DNA of 10,864 bases from Synergistales bacterium Syner_01 (GTDB lineage: Bacteria; Synergistota; Synergistia; Synergistales; Aminobacteriaceae), in the NCBI GenBank assembly GCA_001604435.1, contig LVBO01000461.1:1-10864 (forward strand), read 5' to 3'. Positions 1 through 6,780 of the stretch are shown here, in pieces; positions within the stretch are counted from its first letter, which is position 1, and each line of letters begins with the position of its first letter. Below the pieces are notes generated by a model. It had not been told where the DNA came from. It saw nothing but the letters and a program-made list of their open reading frames with translations, and did not search any database. Made by a program: the position numbers and the translations under genes.

Positions 1-185
1 GGGTTCAATGTCGCCTGCCGTTTTGCAAGCGATCCCACCAGACGCTCGCCGTCTTTTGTAAAAGCGACAACCGAAGGAGTTGTTCGCCCTCCCTCCGCGT
101 TCGCGATGACTTCCGGAGTACCACCTTCTATAACTGCGATGACGGAGTTCGTCGTTCCAAGATCTATGCCGACCGCCTTTTTCAT
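1..185 (-). CDS. dnaK: Molecular chaperone DnaK (Hsp70), N-terminal part
   Basis: Partial gene: the first 61 codons are present and the rest lies beyond the window start. The reading begins MKKAVGIDLGTTNSVIAV, the Hsp70 phosphate-1 loop of the actin-like ATPase domain. It continues through NAEGGRTTPSVVAFTKDGE and the GSLAKRQATLNP segment, all hallmarks of DnaK. The product is the cytoplasmic ATP-dependent chaperone that works with DnaJ and GrpE. The ATG at 185-183 is preceded by a strong AGGGGGG Shine-Dalgarno. The gene has its own promoter directly upstream, separate from phoU, and no hrcA or grpE precedes it as in many bacteria. What follows dnaK cannot be seen. Confidence 0.97.
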   Translation of the reverse strand, partial: MKKAVGIDLGTTNSVIAVIEGGTPEVIANAEGGRTTPSVVAFTKDGERLVGSLAKRQATLN

Positions 186-206
186 TTCGTATCCCCCCTG
201 CGTTTT

Positions 207-223
207 TCTGACTAATACTGACT
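207..223 (-). promoter_or_regulatory. CtsR-box-like operator, downstream copy
   Basis: The minus strand reads AGTCAGTATTAGTCAGA, an (A)GTCA direct repeat with 10-bp periodicity placed at about +1 to +17 of the dnaK transcript. The known CtsR heat-shock box is a heptad direct repeat, RGTCAAANANRGTCAAA. This site matches 11 of its 15 defined positions. It also matches the 252-268 copy at 14 of 17 positions. The identity of the binding protein is inferred. Confidence 0.5.
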
Positions 224-229
224 AAGAGC

Positions 230-257
230 ATTATACACACTTTCAGAGGCCTGTCAA
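230..257 (-). promoter_or_regulatory. sigma70-type promoter of dnaK
   Basis: On the minus strand TTGACA (257-252) and TATAAT (235-230) both match the consensus exactly, with a 16-bp spacer. The expected transcription start is near 223, giving a leader of about 38 nt to the dnaK ATG at 185. No CIRCE element (TTAGCACTC-N9-GAGTGCTAA) is present. An unregulated promoter of this quality would be very strong, so the flanking repeats are likely repressor sites. Confidence 0.85.
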
Positions 258-268
258 TATTGGTCAGA
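252..268 (+). promoter_or_regulatory. CtsR-box-like operator, upstream copy over the -35
   Basis: The plus strand reads TGTCAATATTGGTCAGA, again a GTCA direct repeat with 10-bp periodicity. It overlaps the -35 hexamer of the dnaK promoter and faces the 207-223 copy, so the two form an inverted pair that brackets the core promoter. It matches 11 of the 15 defined positions of the CtsR consensus. Occupancy would block RNA polymerase directly. Confidence 0.5.
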
Positions 269-328
269 AAAAAAAGAAAGGCGGGAAACGATTATTCTCC
301 GGAGGTTTTTATCTTGAAAGAGCCTTTC
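268..328 (-). terminator. Possible weak terminator at the end of phoU
   Basis: On the minus strand GAAAGGC (328-322) can pair with GCCTTTC (282-276), which is followed directly by eight T (275-268). The loop is long (39 nt), and the left arm lies inside the last phoU codons. A terminator is expected here because dnaK has its own promoter, but the long loop makes this a tentative call. Confidence 0.25.
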
Positions 329-1020
329 CTGGCCGCCTTGCTCGGGAAGTATTTTCCCTCGACCATGAAATAGACTCGTTCCACGATATTGATGACGTGA
401 TCTCCCGCTCGCTCCAGGTGACGGGCTGTCCATAGCTCCAGCGCGCCTATCTCCATCGTCTGCGGATCGTCGTTTCCCGAATGGGCGACCGCGTCGTGTA
501 AAAAATCCGCGTAACACTGGGCATACATGGAGTCCACCTCGTCGTCGCGCTTCCACAGCGTGGCGGCCATGTGCTTGTCCTCGTTCCTGAAGGCCTGCAG
601 CGCCTGGCGGAACATCGAAAGAACCACCCGCAGCATCTTCAAAAGAGCGTCCCGCCGGGGGAAGACGACTGCCGGCGTTACTTTCAGCGCCTTCTCCGCG
701 ATGTTCACCGCCTGGTCGCCGATTCGTTCCAGGTCGGTAATGATCTTGAGAACTGCGAAGACGAAGTACAGTTCATCCTTACCGGGCGAGCGCATAGCGA
801 TGGATCCGAGACACTCCTGGTCGATCTCCCCTTCCATCTGGTCGACCGCGTCATCGTCGGCGATGATCCGCCGTGCCAGCGGCGAATCCTGGTCCAGAAG
901 CGCGCTCACCGAGGTTTCGAGAAGCTGCGCAGCCCGCTCCCCCATCGACACAACCTTGGATACTATCCGCTCTCTGTCCGTCGCGTACAAAAAAGACTGT
1001 ATCGTTGCATTTTTCGTCAC
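292..1020 (-). CDS. phoU: PhoU-family phosphate regulator
   Basis: Encodes 242 aa, the usual PhoU length, with two repeated three-helix-bundle halves. The first half has an acidic cluster DDDAVDQME (about 55-63) and DLERIGDQAVNI (96-107). The second has RDDEVD (158-163) and HLERAGDHVINI (201-212). These E/D-rich ERxGD motifs bind metal clusters in PhoU. The protein is cytoplasmic and is known to restrain phosphate uptake and PhoR signalling. Here it follows a Na+/Pi cotransporter by 25 bp, and no pst genes are visible, so it probably regulates that carrier. The GTG start at 1020-1018 is the earliest possible, because an in-frame TGA lies just upstream. GGAGG sits 12 nt before it, slightly far. 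Confidence 0.93.
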   Translation of the reverse strand: MTKNATIQSFLYATDRERIVSKVVSMGERAAQLLETSVSALLDQDSPLARRIIADDDAVDQMEGEIDQECLGSIAMRSPGKDELYFVFAVLKIITDLERIGDQAVNIAEKALKVTPAVVFPRRDALLKMLRVVLSMFRQALQAFRNEDKHMAATLWKRDDEVDSMYAQCYADFLHDAVAHSGNDDPQTMEIGALELWTARHLERAGDHVINIVERVYFMVEGKYFPSKAARKGSFKIKTSGE

Positions 1021-1045
1021 CGGGCGACTTCACCTCCCCGAGATA

Positions 1046-2626
1046 TCAGCCCGCTTCGCGGTCGCGACGGGCTTCTCCCCTGGCAACTTCAAGAGACGTC
1101 TTCACAAGCAGAAAGATCTGCGACATGAAATCGAGCAGAGGAGCCAGCTCTCGTCTATTGAGGGCGTCGACTCCAAGTCTGAGACGTATCCGCCTGTCCA
1201 GCTCTTCGAATTCTCTTTCATAGCGTCCGGCTTCCGAAGCAAAATCGGCGTCCGCAAGGGCAAAAGCCCTGAGCGCAAGCCGGATATCCGTCAGCGCAAG
1301 CCTGGAGAGTTCCCGCCAGGTTTTCTCCCCCAGCTCGCGGACAAACTGCGCCGCCACTCCAGCCTCGGCAAGAAGACGCAGTTCGCCGGAGAGGATTTTG
1401 GCCATCTGACGAAAGGATACCATAGAATAGGAGACAGTGGAGTAGTTTTCCCGAAGCGCATCGTCGTCCGATGGAATATGAATCTCGAACATGTACTCCT
1501 GGCAGGCTTCGGAAAGTTCGCGTATGGCGAAGGGAAGTTCCTCGAACCCTTCGAGGCGCTTCTCCGGCGCAAAGAGCACCTGGCAGTACATCTCAATATA
1601 GTTCGCGAGACGGATCATCTCTTTCGACAGCAGAAGGATCGCGAGAGAGGGGACGTCGGTCAGTTCGTCGTCAAGATAGATCGGGGCGCCGAGACGCTCC
1701 TCTCCTGTTCTTTCAGCAATTACAGTTGAAATATGGACGAGAAATTCAGTGAACGGGGAAAAAACTAGCGCATTGAAGAGTGCTACGCCAACTTGAACCT
1801 GTACAACCAAAGCGGTAAGACTTCCCCCGCTCGAGGAAATAACTCTCTGAAGCCACGGAAACAGCGGAAGGATAACAAGAACGCCTAAAAACTTGTAAAT
1901 AAAGGTACAAATTCCAAGTTTTCTGGCGTTTTTTCGTCCCACAAAACCTGCTATCAACACGGTAACGTGCGTACCGCAAACTACGGGAAGAATAGCAGTT
2001 GATGGAAGCGCTCCGGAAGTCGCGAGTGTGATCACAAGTGCCATGACGGCGGAACTGTTTTGAAGAATTGCTGTAGCTACGAAAGCCACCAATCCCATGA
2101 GCAGTCCATTGCGTCCTGCCGCTGTCACTATCTCTGCAAACCAAGGAGCCGACAGCAGAGGTTTTACCCCCAAATCCAGAACAAACATACCAAGCAGAAT
2201 AAGTGATATTCCTTGGAGAACACAGCCTATACGATAGACGGTTTTCTTCCCTAAACGTTTCATCAAGTAGCTTATTCCGAATAGCAGAGGGGAAATAGAT
2301 GCGATGTTAAGACTTAGAAGGAGAGTGACAAATGTTCCGCCAACACTCGCCCCCATCATTACGACCACCGAGCCGGCGAATGAAAGCATACCAACATCTA
2401 CGAAACCGATGGCGAAAGAAGTCGCTACGGAACTTCCTTGAGCAAGCGCGGCAAGAACCATACCGAAGAGAAACGCCATCGGTTTTCTTCGCGTAAAGCG
2501 GATCAGCAGCTCTTTCGACTTGCCGCCGAAGCTGGAACCGAACGCTGTGGTCGTCTCCTCCACGCCGTAGAGAAAGAGCGCCAGGCCGCCGAAAAGATTG
2601 ATCGCTGCAAAGAGCGGAGCGAGCAC
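1046..2626 (-). CDS. Na+/phosphate cotransporter (NptA/PNaS family) with C-terminal PhoU-like domain
   Basis: About 526 aa; the family is typically about 550. It should import phosphate with Na+ across the inner membrane. The N-terminal helix contains GGLALFLYGVE (13-23). The two inverted transport repeats carry the QSSS-type signatures AQGSSVATS (62-70) and LQNSSAVMA (188-196), each followed by a glycine-rich stretch (GASVGGTF, CGTHVTV). The hydrophobic core ends near residue 300. Residues about 325-520 are a helical charged PhoU-like domain. I place the start at GTG 2626-2624, whose first base is the last base of the tctA TAG stop, with GGCGGGAG upstream. A longer frame running back inside tctA is not credible. 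The 1-nt overlap implies translational coupling with tctA. The membrane core is clearly more AT-rich than the flanks. Confidence 0.9.
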   Translation of the reverse strand: MLAPLFAAINLFGGLALFLYGVEETTTAFGSSFGGKSKELLIRFTRRKPMAFLFGMVLAALAQGSSVATSFAIGFVDVGMLSFAGSVVVMMGASVGGTFVTLLLSLNIASISPLLFGISYLMKRLGKKTVYRIGCVLQGISLILLGMFVLDLGVKPLLSAPWFAEIVTAAGRNGLLMGLVAFVATAILQNSSAVMALVITLATSGALPSTAILPVVCGTHVTVLIAGFVGRKNARKLGICTFIYKFLGVLVILPLFPWLQRVISSSGGSLTALVVQVQVGVALFNALVFSPFTEFLVHISTVIAERTGEERLGAPIYLDDELTDVPSLAILLLSKEMIRLANYIEMYCQVLFAPEKRLEGFEELPFAIRELSEACQEYMFEIHIPSDDDALRENYSTVSYSMVSFRQMAKILSGELRLLAEAGVAAQFVRELGEKTWRELSRLALTDIRLALRAFALADADFASEAGRYEREFEELDRRIRLRLGVDALNRRELAPLLDFMSQIFLLVKTSLEVARGEARRDREAG

Positions 2627-4116
2627 TAGGATCTCCCGCCGATCCTTTTTCTCTCCCTGATGAAAGGTATCACCACGGAGGCGAAAGCCAACACAAGCAG
2701 CGTCAGCGAAAGAGGCCGCTGAAAGAAGAGGGAAACGCCGCCCATCATGATGGTCGTCCGGAGATTCTTTTCGATCATTGTCCCCAGTATCATGCCCAGG
2801 ACGATCGGAGAGACGGGGATTTTGCTTCTGGAAAGCAACCAGCCGAGAAGACCGAACACGAGGCAGACGCCGACGTCGAAGAGAGACGAGCGCACAGCGT
2901 AGCTCCCGATGAAGGAGAAGGCGAAAATCATCGGGTAGAGCAGGCGTTTCGGGATGAGCGCAGCCTTTATCCAAAGACGGGCTCCGAGCAAACCGAGAAA
3001 AAGAAGAAAAATATTCGCCACGAAGAGGCTCGAGAAGAGCGTGTACACCACCTCAGGATGGCGGGTGAACAGCTCGGGTCCCGGCTGGAGATCATGAATC
3101 ATCAGAGCGCCGATGAGCACGGCGGCTGAGGAACTTCCCGGAATGCCCAATGTAAGCAGCGGAACAAGAGCCCCGCCCACAGAAGCGCTGTTGGAGGCCT
3201 CTGCGGCGGCGACGCCTGCGGGAGCGCCTTTTCCGAAACTCTCAGGTTCTTTACTGAGGCGCTTCTCGACGTCGTAGGCGATGAAGGAGGCAATCGTTCC
3301 GCCCGCCCCGGGGAAGACTCCGATGACCGTACCCAGAACCCCTGCACGAATCATGGAGTATTTCAGCTTCAGGTATTCGCGTACCGTCGGCCAGGGGGAA
3401 CGCTCCTTGTCGGGCTGCACGGGGGGTATACCGACCTCTCCCGATTCGATCCCGGAAAAGACCTCGCTGAGAGCAAAAAGGCCTATCAGCACCGGAATGA
3501 AGGAGAAACCGTCGTACAAGCGGACCACGTCGAACGTAAAGCGGCTTACACCGCTGAGAGGGTCGAGCCCGATGGTATTCAGGAGCAGCCCCAGAAGCAC
3601 CGCCATGAAGGACTCAAGCCAGCGTCCTCCTCCCAAAGAGGCGATCGTGGAGAGTCCGAGAATTGCCAGAGCAAAGTACTCCGCAGGCCAGAACTTCAGC
3701 GCCATGCGTGCAAGAGGCGCAGAGAAAAGAACGAGGATAATAATTCCGATGAAGCCTCCGGCCACGGAAGAGACAAGGGAAACACCGAGCGCAGTTCCTG
3801 CGTCCCCTTTTCGGGTGAGTGGATATCCGTCGAAGGCGGTAACCACGGCCGAGGGAGTCCCCGGAGTGTTCACCATGACGGCTGTTATGGAACCTCCGTA
3901 GTTGGAGGCAAGATAGATGGCGCAGAGCAGAACAAGTCCCATCGAAGGCGTCATCCCGAAGGAAAACGGCAGCAGCAGCGCGACGGCCATCGAGGGTGAA
4001 ATACCGGGCATGGCGCCCGCAAGTATGCCGACTGCCACGCCGGCTGCGATCACAAGCAGCGGAGCGACGCCCATAAGCATTTGAAGTCCGTCCATCAAGT
4101 GGGAGAGAGTTTCCAT
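2626..4116 (-). CDS. tctA: Tripartite tricarboxylate transporter large membrane subunit TctA
   Basis: Encodes 496 aa, the normal TctA length, with about 11-12 hydrophobic segments. It is the large channel-forming subunit of a secondary, ion-gradient-driven TTT carrier for carboxylates. Family signatures are clear: GAMPGISPSMAVALLLP (34-50), YGGSITAVMVNTPGTPSA (73-90) followed by DGYPLTRKGDAG, then FPGAGGTIASF (268-278), EASNSA (307-312) and GIPGSSSAAV (324-333). The ATG at 4116-4114 has AGGGGGAA upstream and lies 12 nt after the tctB stop. Its TAG stop overlaps the GTG of the Na+/Pi cotransporter. The substrate cannot be read from sequence; citrate, tartrate and aromatic acids are known for the family. 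Confidence 0.96.
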   Translation of the reverse strand: METLSHLMDGLQMLMGVAPLLVIAAGVAVGILAGAMPGISPSMAVALLLPFSFGMTPSMGLVLLCAIYLASNYGGSITAVMVNTPGTPSAVVTAFDGYPLTRKGDAGTALGVSLVSSVAGGFIGIIILVLFSAPLARMALKFWPAEYFALAILGLSTIASLGGGRWLESFMAVLLGLLLNTIGLDPLSGVSRFTFDVVRLYDGFSFIPVLIGLFALSEVFSGIESGEVGIPPVQPDKERSPWPTVREYLKLKYSMIRAGVLGTVIGVFPGAGGTIASFIAYDVEKRLSKEPESFGKGAPAGVAAAEASNSASVGGALVPLLTLGIPGSSSAAVLIGALMIHDLQPGPELFTRHPEVVYTLFSSLFVANIFLLFLGLLGARLWIKAALIPKRLLYPMIFAFSFIGSYAVRSSLFDVGVCLVFGLLGWLLSRSKIPVSPIVLGMILGTMIEKNLRTTIMMGGVSLFFQRPLSLTLLVLAFASVVIPFIRERKRIGGRS

Positions 4117-4128
4117 ACGACGTTCCCC

Positions 4129-4683
4129 CTATCCGAAGAAAATACCCGCAGGAAGCGAGAGATGCAGCAGGCGTATGAAGACAATCCATGAAAAGAGCGT
4201 CCATCCCCCTGCAAGCGAAAGCAGGACAAGAAGACGCCGTTCGCCGAAGAGCAGCAAAAGACAGAGGATCATTCCGGCTGAAGAGATCAGATATCCTGCG
4301 ATGTCCATCCCCCACAGTGCGAACGCCACAATAGCCGCGGCCAGCAGCACGCGCTTCACATCCCCCGTCTTCGGATCGGCGGGAGCTCTCCCCTGGAGCG
4401 TACGGCGCAGCTGATCCAGCGTGAAAAAGGCAAGACCCGCCGCCCAAAGTCTGGGCGCCGTTCTGGCGCTGCTTCCCACGGCTTCGATCTCCTCCAGTCC
4501 GAAGGAGAGAAGAAAAAAAGCGAAGGCAAGAAAGAGGAGCGTGACGCAGATGATGATACGCCCGCGGAAAGGCGCGTACTTACCACGAGAAAACCAAGCT
4601 GCAGGTGCGACGACGGCAAGAAACGAAAGAAGCCAGACGGGAAAGCTGTCGGCCCCGCCGAGAAAAAGAAGCAGAGTTTCCAT
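4129..4683 (-). CDS. tctB: Tripartite tricarboxylate transporter small membrane subunit TctB
   Basis: Encodes 184 aa, the usual TctB size, with a hydrophobic N-terminal half, a charged central loop (about residues 88-112) and a hydrophobic C-terminal half. This is the four-helix layout of the poorly conserved small TTT subunit. The C-terminus RLLHLSLPAGIFFG resembles the LPxG-type ending of TctB proteins. It pairs with TctA in the inner membrane. The ATG at 4683-4681 has GGAGGT seven bases upstream. It lies between tctC and tctA, the classical CBA order. Identification rests as much on context as on sequence, as is normal for TctB. Confidence 0.9.
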   Translation of the reverse strand: METLLLFLGGADSFPVWLLSFLAVVAPAAWFSRGKYAPFRGRIIICVTLLFLAFAFFLLSFGLEEIEAVGSSARTAPRLWAAGLAFFTLDQLRRTLQGRAPADPKTGDVKRVLLAAAIVAFALWGMDIAGYLISSAGMILCLLLLFGERRLLVLLSLAGGWTLFSWIVFIRLLHLSLPAGIFFG

Positions 4684-4696
4684 GGAACCACCTCCG

Positions 4697-4712
4697 GGAG
4701 CGCCCCCGCTCC
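4697..4712 (-). promoter_or_regulatory. Hairpin just upstream of the tctB ribosome binding site
   Basis: A perfect 6-bp stem, GGAGCG-GGGG-CGCTCC on the minus strand, ends one base before the GGAGG Shine-Dalgarno of tctB. It could influence ribosome access. No function is shown. Confidence 0.35.
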
Positions 4713-4738
4713 ATCGTTATTGTACGCCACCAAGTTGA

Positions 4739-4776
4739 AGTGCGGGGAACCGCCGTCTCGGACGACGCCCCGCACT
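4739..4776 (-). promoter_or_regulatory. Intercistronic stem-loop between tctC and tctB
   Basis: The arms AGTGCGGGG and CCCCGCACT form a perfect 9-bp GC-rich stem around a 20-nt loop. The loop holds an inner CGTC/GACG stem. No U-tract follows, so it is not a standard intrinsic terminator. It sits in the 120-bp gap after tctC. In binding-protein operons such structures often protect the upstream mRNA from 3' decay, so that the binding protein outnumbers the membrane subunits. That role is inferred here. Confidence 0.6.
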
Positions 4777-4803
4777 CGTTGGCCCGTATCCGAATCGAAA
4801 GGC

Positions 4804-5757
4804 TTACTTTATCAAACCGTACTTCTTGAGGTAAAGCGTAAAACTGTCGATATCCTTCCGCACCTGTGCGTTGAACTTCTCGCGGCCGTAGTCGACGACG
4901 TCGATTCCATCCTTTTCGAGAAACTCTTTCCATTCGGGATCGGCGGCAACTTTCTTCAGAAGCTCTTCCCACCAGACCATGGCTTCTTCGGGAGAGCCTT
5001 TCTTCATCGCGAAACCGCGCCACATCGCCTCTTCTTCAAGGCCTTCGACGCCAAGTTCGACGAAGGTCGGAGCATCGGGGAATTTTTCGAGCCGCTCTTT
5101 CCGCGCCACGGCGATGATGGAGAACCCTTCGCGGCCGCCAATGTCCGCAGGATTGCCGACATACACGACGCCCTGCCCGCTCAGCAGCGCCATCATCGCC
5201 TCCGGCCCCGTGCTGTACGGAATCCACTTCGCGCTCATCCCCGACTTGTCCCACACCTTCATCGCCATGAGATGGTCGTTGCCTCCGGCGGCAGGGCCTG
5301 TCCAGAGCTGTGCGCCGTTCTTCTCCATCGCGTCCTTGCGCACCGCTTCCCACGTGTTCAGAGGGCTGTCTTTGGCCGCGATAAGACATTCGGGGTCCCG
5401 CATGAGCATCGCGATCCACTCGAATCCCCAGATGAACTCGTCGACGTCCTTTTTGGAGGTCAGCACCTTGGCGATGTTCGACGTCGTGGCCGCGAACACC
5501 GTGTACCCGTCCGCGGGCTGCTCCAGAACCGCCTGCATTCCGACGAGTCCGCCCGCGCCTTCCTTGTTCTCGACAACGAAAGTCGCATCCGTGTATTTCG
5601 CCGCTATGGAGACGAACTTTCTGCTCGTTACGTCCATCAGTCCACCCGGACCTACGTAATTTACAACCCGGACGGGCTTCTCGGGGTATGCGGCAAATGC
5701 CGCCGGAGCCAGCGCCATCAGAAAAACAAGACACACAACTGCGGTAATCCGTTTCAT
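4804..5757 (-). CDS. tctC: Tripartite tricarboxylate transporter periplasmic binding protein TctC (Bug family)
   Basis: Encodes 317 aa, typical of Bug/TctC extracytoplasmic solute receptors. Residues 1-22 (MKRITAVV...APAAFA) form a Sec signal peptide with an AFA cleavage site and no lipobox cysteine, so the mature protein is a soluble periplasmic receptor. The mature start YPEKPVRVVNYVGPGG is the family signature (YPxkPIrlivpxxpGG), in which backbone atoms bind the carboxylate. MQAVLEQPADGYT is the usual next conserved block. I chose the ATG at 5757-5755 because AGGAGGT lies just upstream and the signal peptide starts there; an upstream in-frame ATG at 5790 lacks both. It delivers substrate to TctAB encoded downstream. 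Confidence 0.96.
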   Translation of the reverse strand: MKRITAVVCLVFLMALAPAAFAAYPEKPVRVVNYVGPGGLMDVTSRKFVSIAAKYTDATFVVENKEGAGGLVGMQAVLEQPADGYTVFAATTSNIAKVLTSKKDVDEFIWGFEWIAMLMRDPECLIAAKDSPLNTWEAVRKDAMEKNGAQLWTGPAAGGNDHLMAMKVWDKSGMSAKWIPYSTGPEAMMALLSGQGVVYVGNPADIGGREGFSIIAVARKERLEKFPDAPTFVELGVEGLEEEAMWRGFAMKKGSPEEAMVWWEELLKKVAADPEWKEFLEKDGIDVVDYGREKFNAQVRKDIDSFTLYLKKYGLIK

Positions 5758-5780
5758 CACGAACACCTCCTGAGGAATTT

Positions 5781-5809
5781 GAAATACCATATACGCTCGA
5801 CACCGTCAA
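5781..5809 (-). promoter_or_regulatory. Possible promoter for the tctCBA-Na+/Pi-phoU unit
   Basis: In the 102-bp gap between ppx and tctC the minus strand has TTGACG (5809-5804), a 17-bp spacer and a poor -10 TATTTC (5786-5781) preceded by an extended TGG. The -35 is good and the -10 is weak. Read-through from the ppx unit is equally possible, as no convincing terminator lies between. Confidence 0.35.
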
Positions 5810-5859
5810 CATATACGAAGCCGGTCCGGAGCGAAACACCCGGATTTACATGAAGCTAC

Positions 5860-6777
5860 CTACCTCGAAAAGAGCTCGAACGCGAGCCCATGCCGAAGTC
5901 CGCGGTCGCTCACCGTAAACGACGAAGCGCCGAAGATTTCGAGCAGAACGTTGACGATACATGTTCCCGCAAGGATCACGTCGGCGCGCTTCGGTTGCAA
6001 TCCCACCACGCCGCGGCGTTCCTCCAGGGTCATCGAGGAGAACATCTTCATCATCCCCCGGATATCATCAAGCGTCAAGACCGATCCTTGTACGATATCC
6101 GGATCGTAGACCTCCATCTTGTGCTTCACGGAGGCAAGACTGGTCACCGTTCCCCCCATCCCGACGAGCATATCCGGTGAACCGCCCGCTCCACCCTCCT
6201 TCAGACTTTTGCGAATCTCGGCGAACGCGGCGTCAACGGATTCTTCCCGAACCGGGTCGTCCTTGAAAAACTCCTCGGTGATCCGGACCGCCCCCAGCGG
6301 CACGCTGAACTTGCGGAGCATCTCGGCCTCCCTGCCGTAGACGAACTCGGTGCTGCCTCCGCCGGTATCGAAGGTCACAAGCTCCCCTTTTCCAACGGGA
6401 AGGGCGGAGAGAACCGCGAGGTACGAAAGGCGCGCCTCCTCCTCCCCTTCGATCACACGCAACGAAAGACCGGTCAGTTCCTTTACCTTCGCGACGAACT
6501 CGGAAGCGTTCGAGGCGGTTCGAAGGGCCATCGTTCCCACTATCTCAGGCGAAGACACGCCGAGAGAACGAGCCTCTTCAACGAAAGCGGCCACGGAACG
6601 CGCGTTTCGCTCCAGAGGCTCCGGAGAAATCTTGCCCGTCTCGCGAAGACCTTCGCCGAGGCGCGCGATATCGTTCTTGTCGAGCAACGCTTCCAGGGCT
6701 CCATCCGGGCGTTTCCGCGCGACATAGAACTTGATCGAGTTCGTGCCTACGTCGATGACCGACTTGAGCATATCCAT
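5860..6777 (-). CDS. ppx: Ppx/GppA-family exopolyphosphatase, short form
   Basis: Encodes 305 aa: the two actin-like ASKHA domains only, without the C-terminal HD-type domains of the ~500-aa E. coli enzymes. It resembles the short Aquifex and mycobacterial forms in size. Visible motifs are VIDVGTNSIKFYVAR (phosphate-1, 7-21), GTMALRTASNASEF (81-94), the catalytic region IEGEEEARLSY (109-119), FDTGGGSTEF (136-145), GMGGTVTS, and SDRGLRHGL near the C-terminus. The family releases phosphate from polyphosphate or from pppGpp, and sequence alone does not decide which. The ATG at 6777 lies 3 nt after the stop of the CYTH-like gene and has a weak Shine-Dalgarno, so translation is probably coupled. 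Confidence 0.92.
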   Translation of the reverse strand: MDMLKSVIDVGTNSIKFYVARKRPDGALEALLDKNDIARLGEGLRETGKISPEPLERNARSVAAFVEEARSLGVSSPEIVGTMALRTASNASEFVAKVKELTGLSLRVIEGEEEARLSYLAVLSALPVGKGELVTFDTGGGSTEFVYGREAEMLRKFSVPLGAVRITEEFFKDDPVREESVDAAFAEIRKSLKEGGAGGSPDMLVGMGGTVTSLASVKHKMEVYDPDIVQGSVLTLDDIRGMMKMFSSMTLEERRGVVGLQPKRADVILAGTCIVNVLLEIFGASSFTVSDRGLRHGLAFELFSR

Positions 6778-6780
6778 GAT

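Noticed and set aside
207..268. CIRCE/HrcA or HspR (HAIR) element at dnaK
   Set aside because: Neither TTAGCACTC-N9-GAGTGCTAA nor CTTGAGT-N7-ACTCAAG is present; the repeats are GTCA-type.
527..1729. 400-codon open frame on the plus strand opposite phoU and the cotransporter
   Set aside because: It is antisense to two genes with clear family motifs; its translation is rich in R and S with no domain, as expected of a shadow frame in GC-rich coding DNA.
2627..2974. N-terminal extension of the Na+/Pi cotransporter to an ATG at 2974
   Set aside because: It would overlap tctA by 348 bp with a highly charged, non-conserved sequence. The GTG at 2626 has a Shine-Dalgarno and begins the first membrane helix.
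4720..5853. 377-codon open frame on the plus strand opposite tctC
   Set aside because: It is antisense to the well-supported tctC with its signal peptide and RBS; the translation is low-complexity and has no recognisable motif.
5818..5859. Terminator after ppx
   Set aside because: Only a 4-bp CCGG self-pairing without a T-run; not enough to call.
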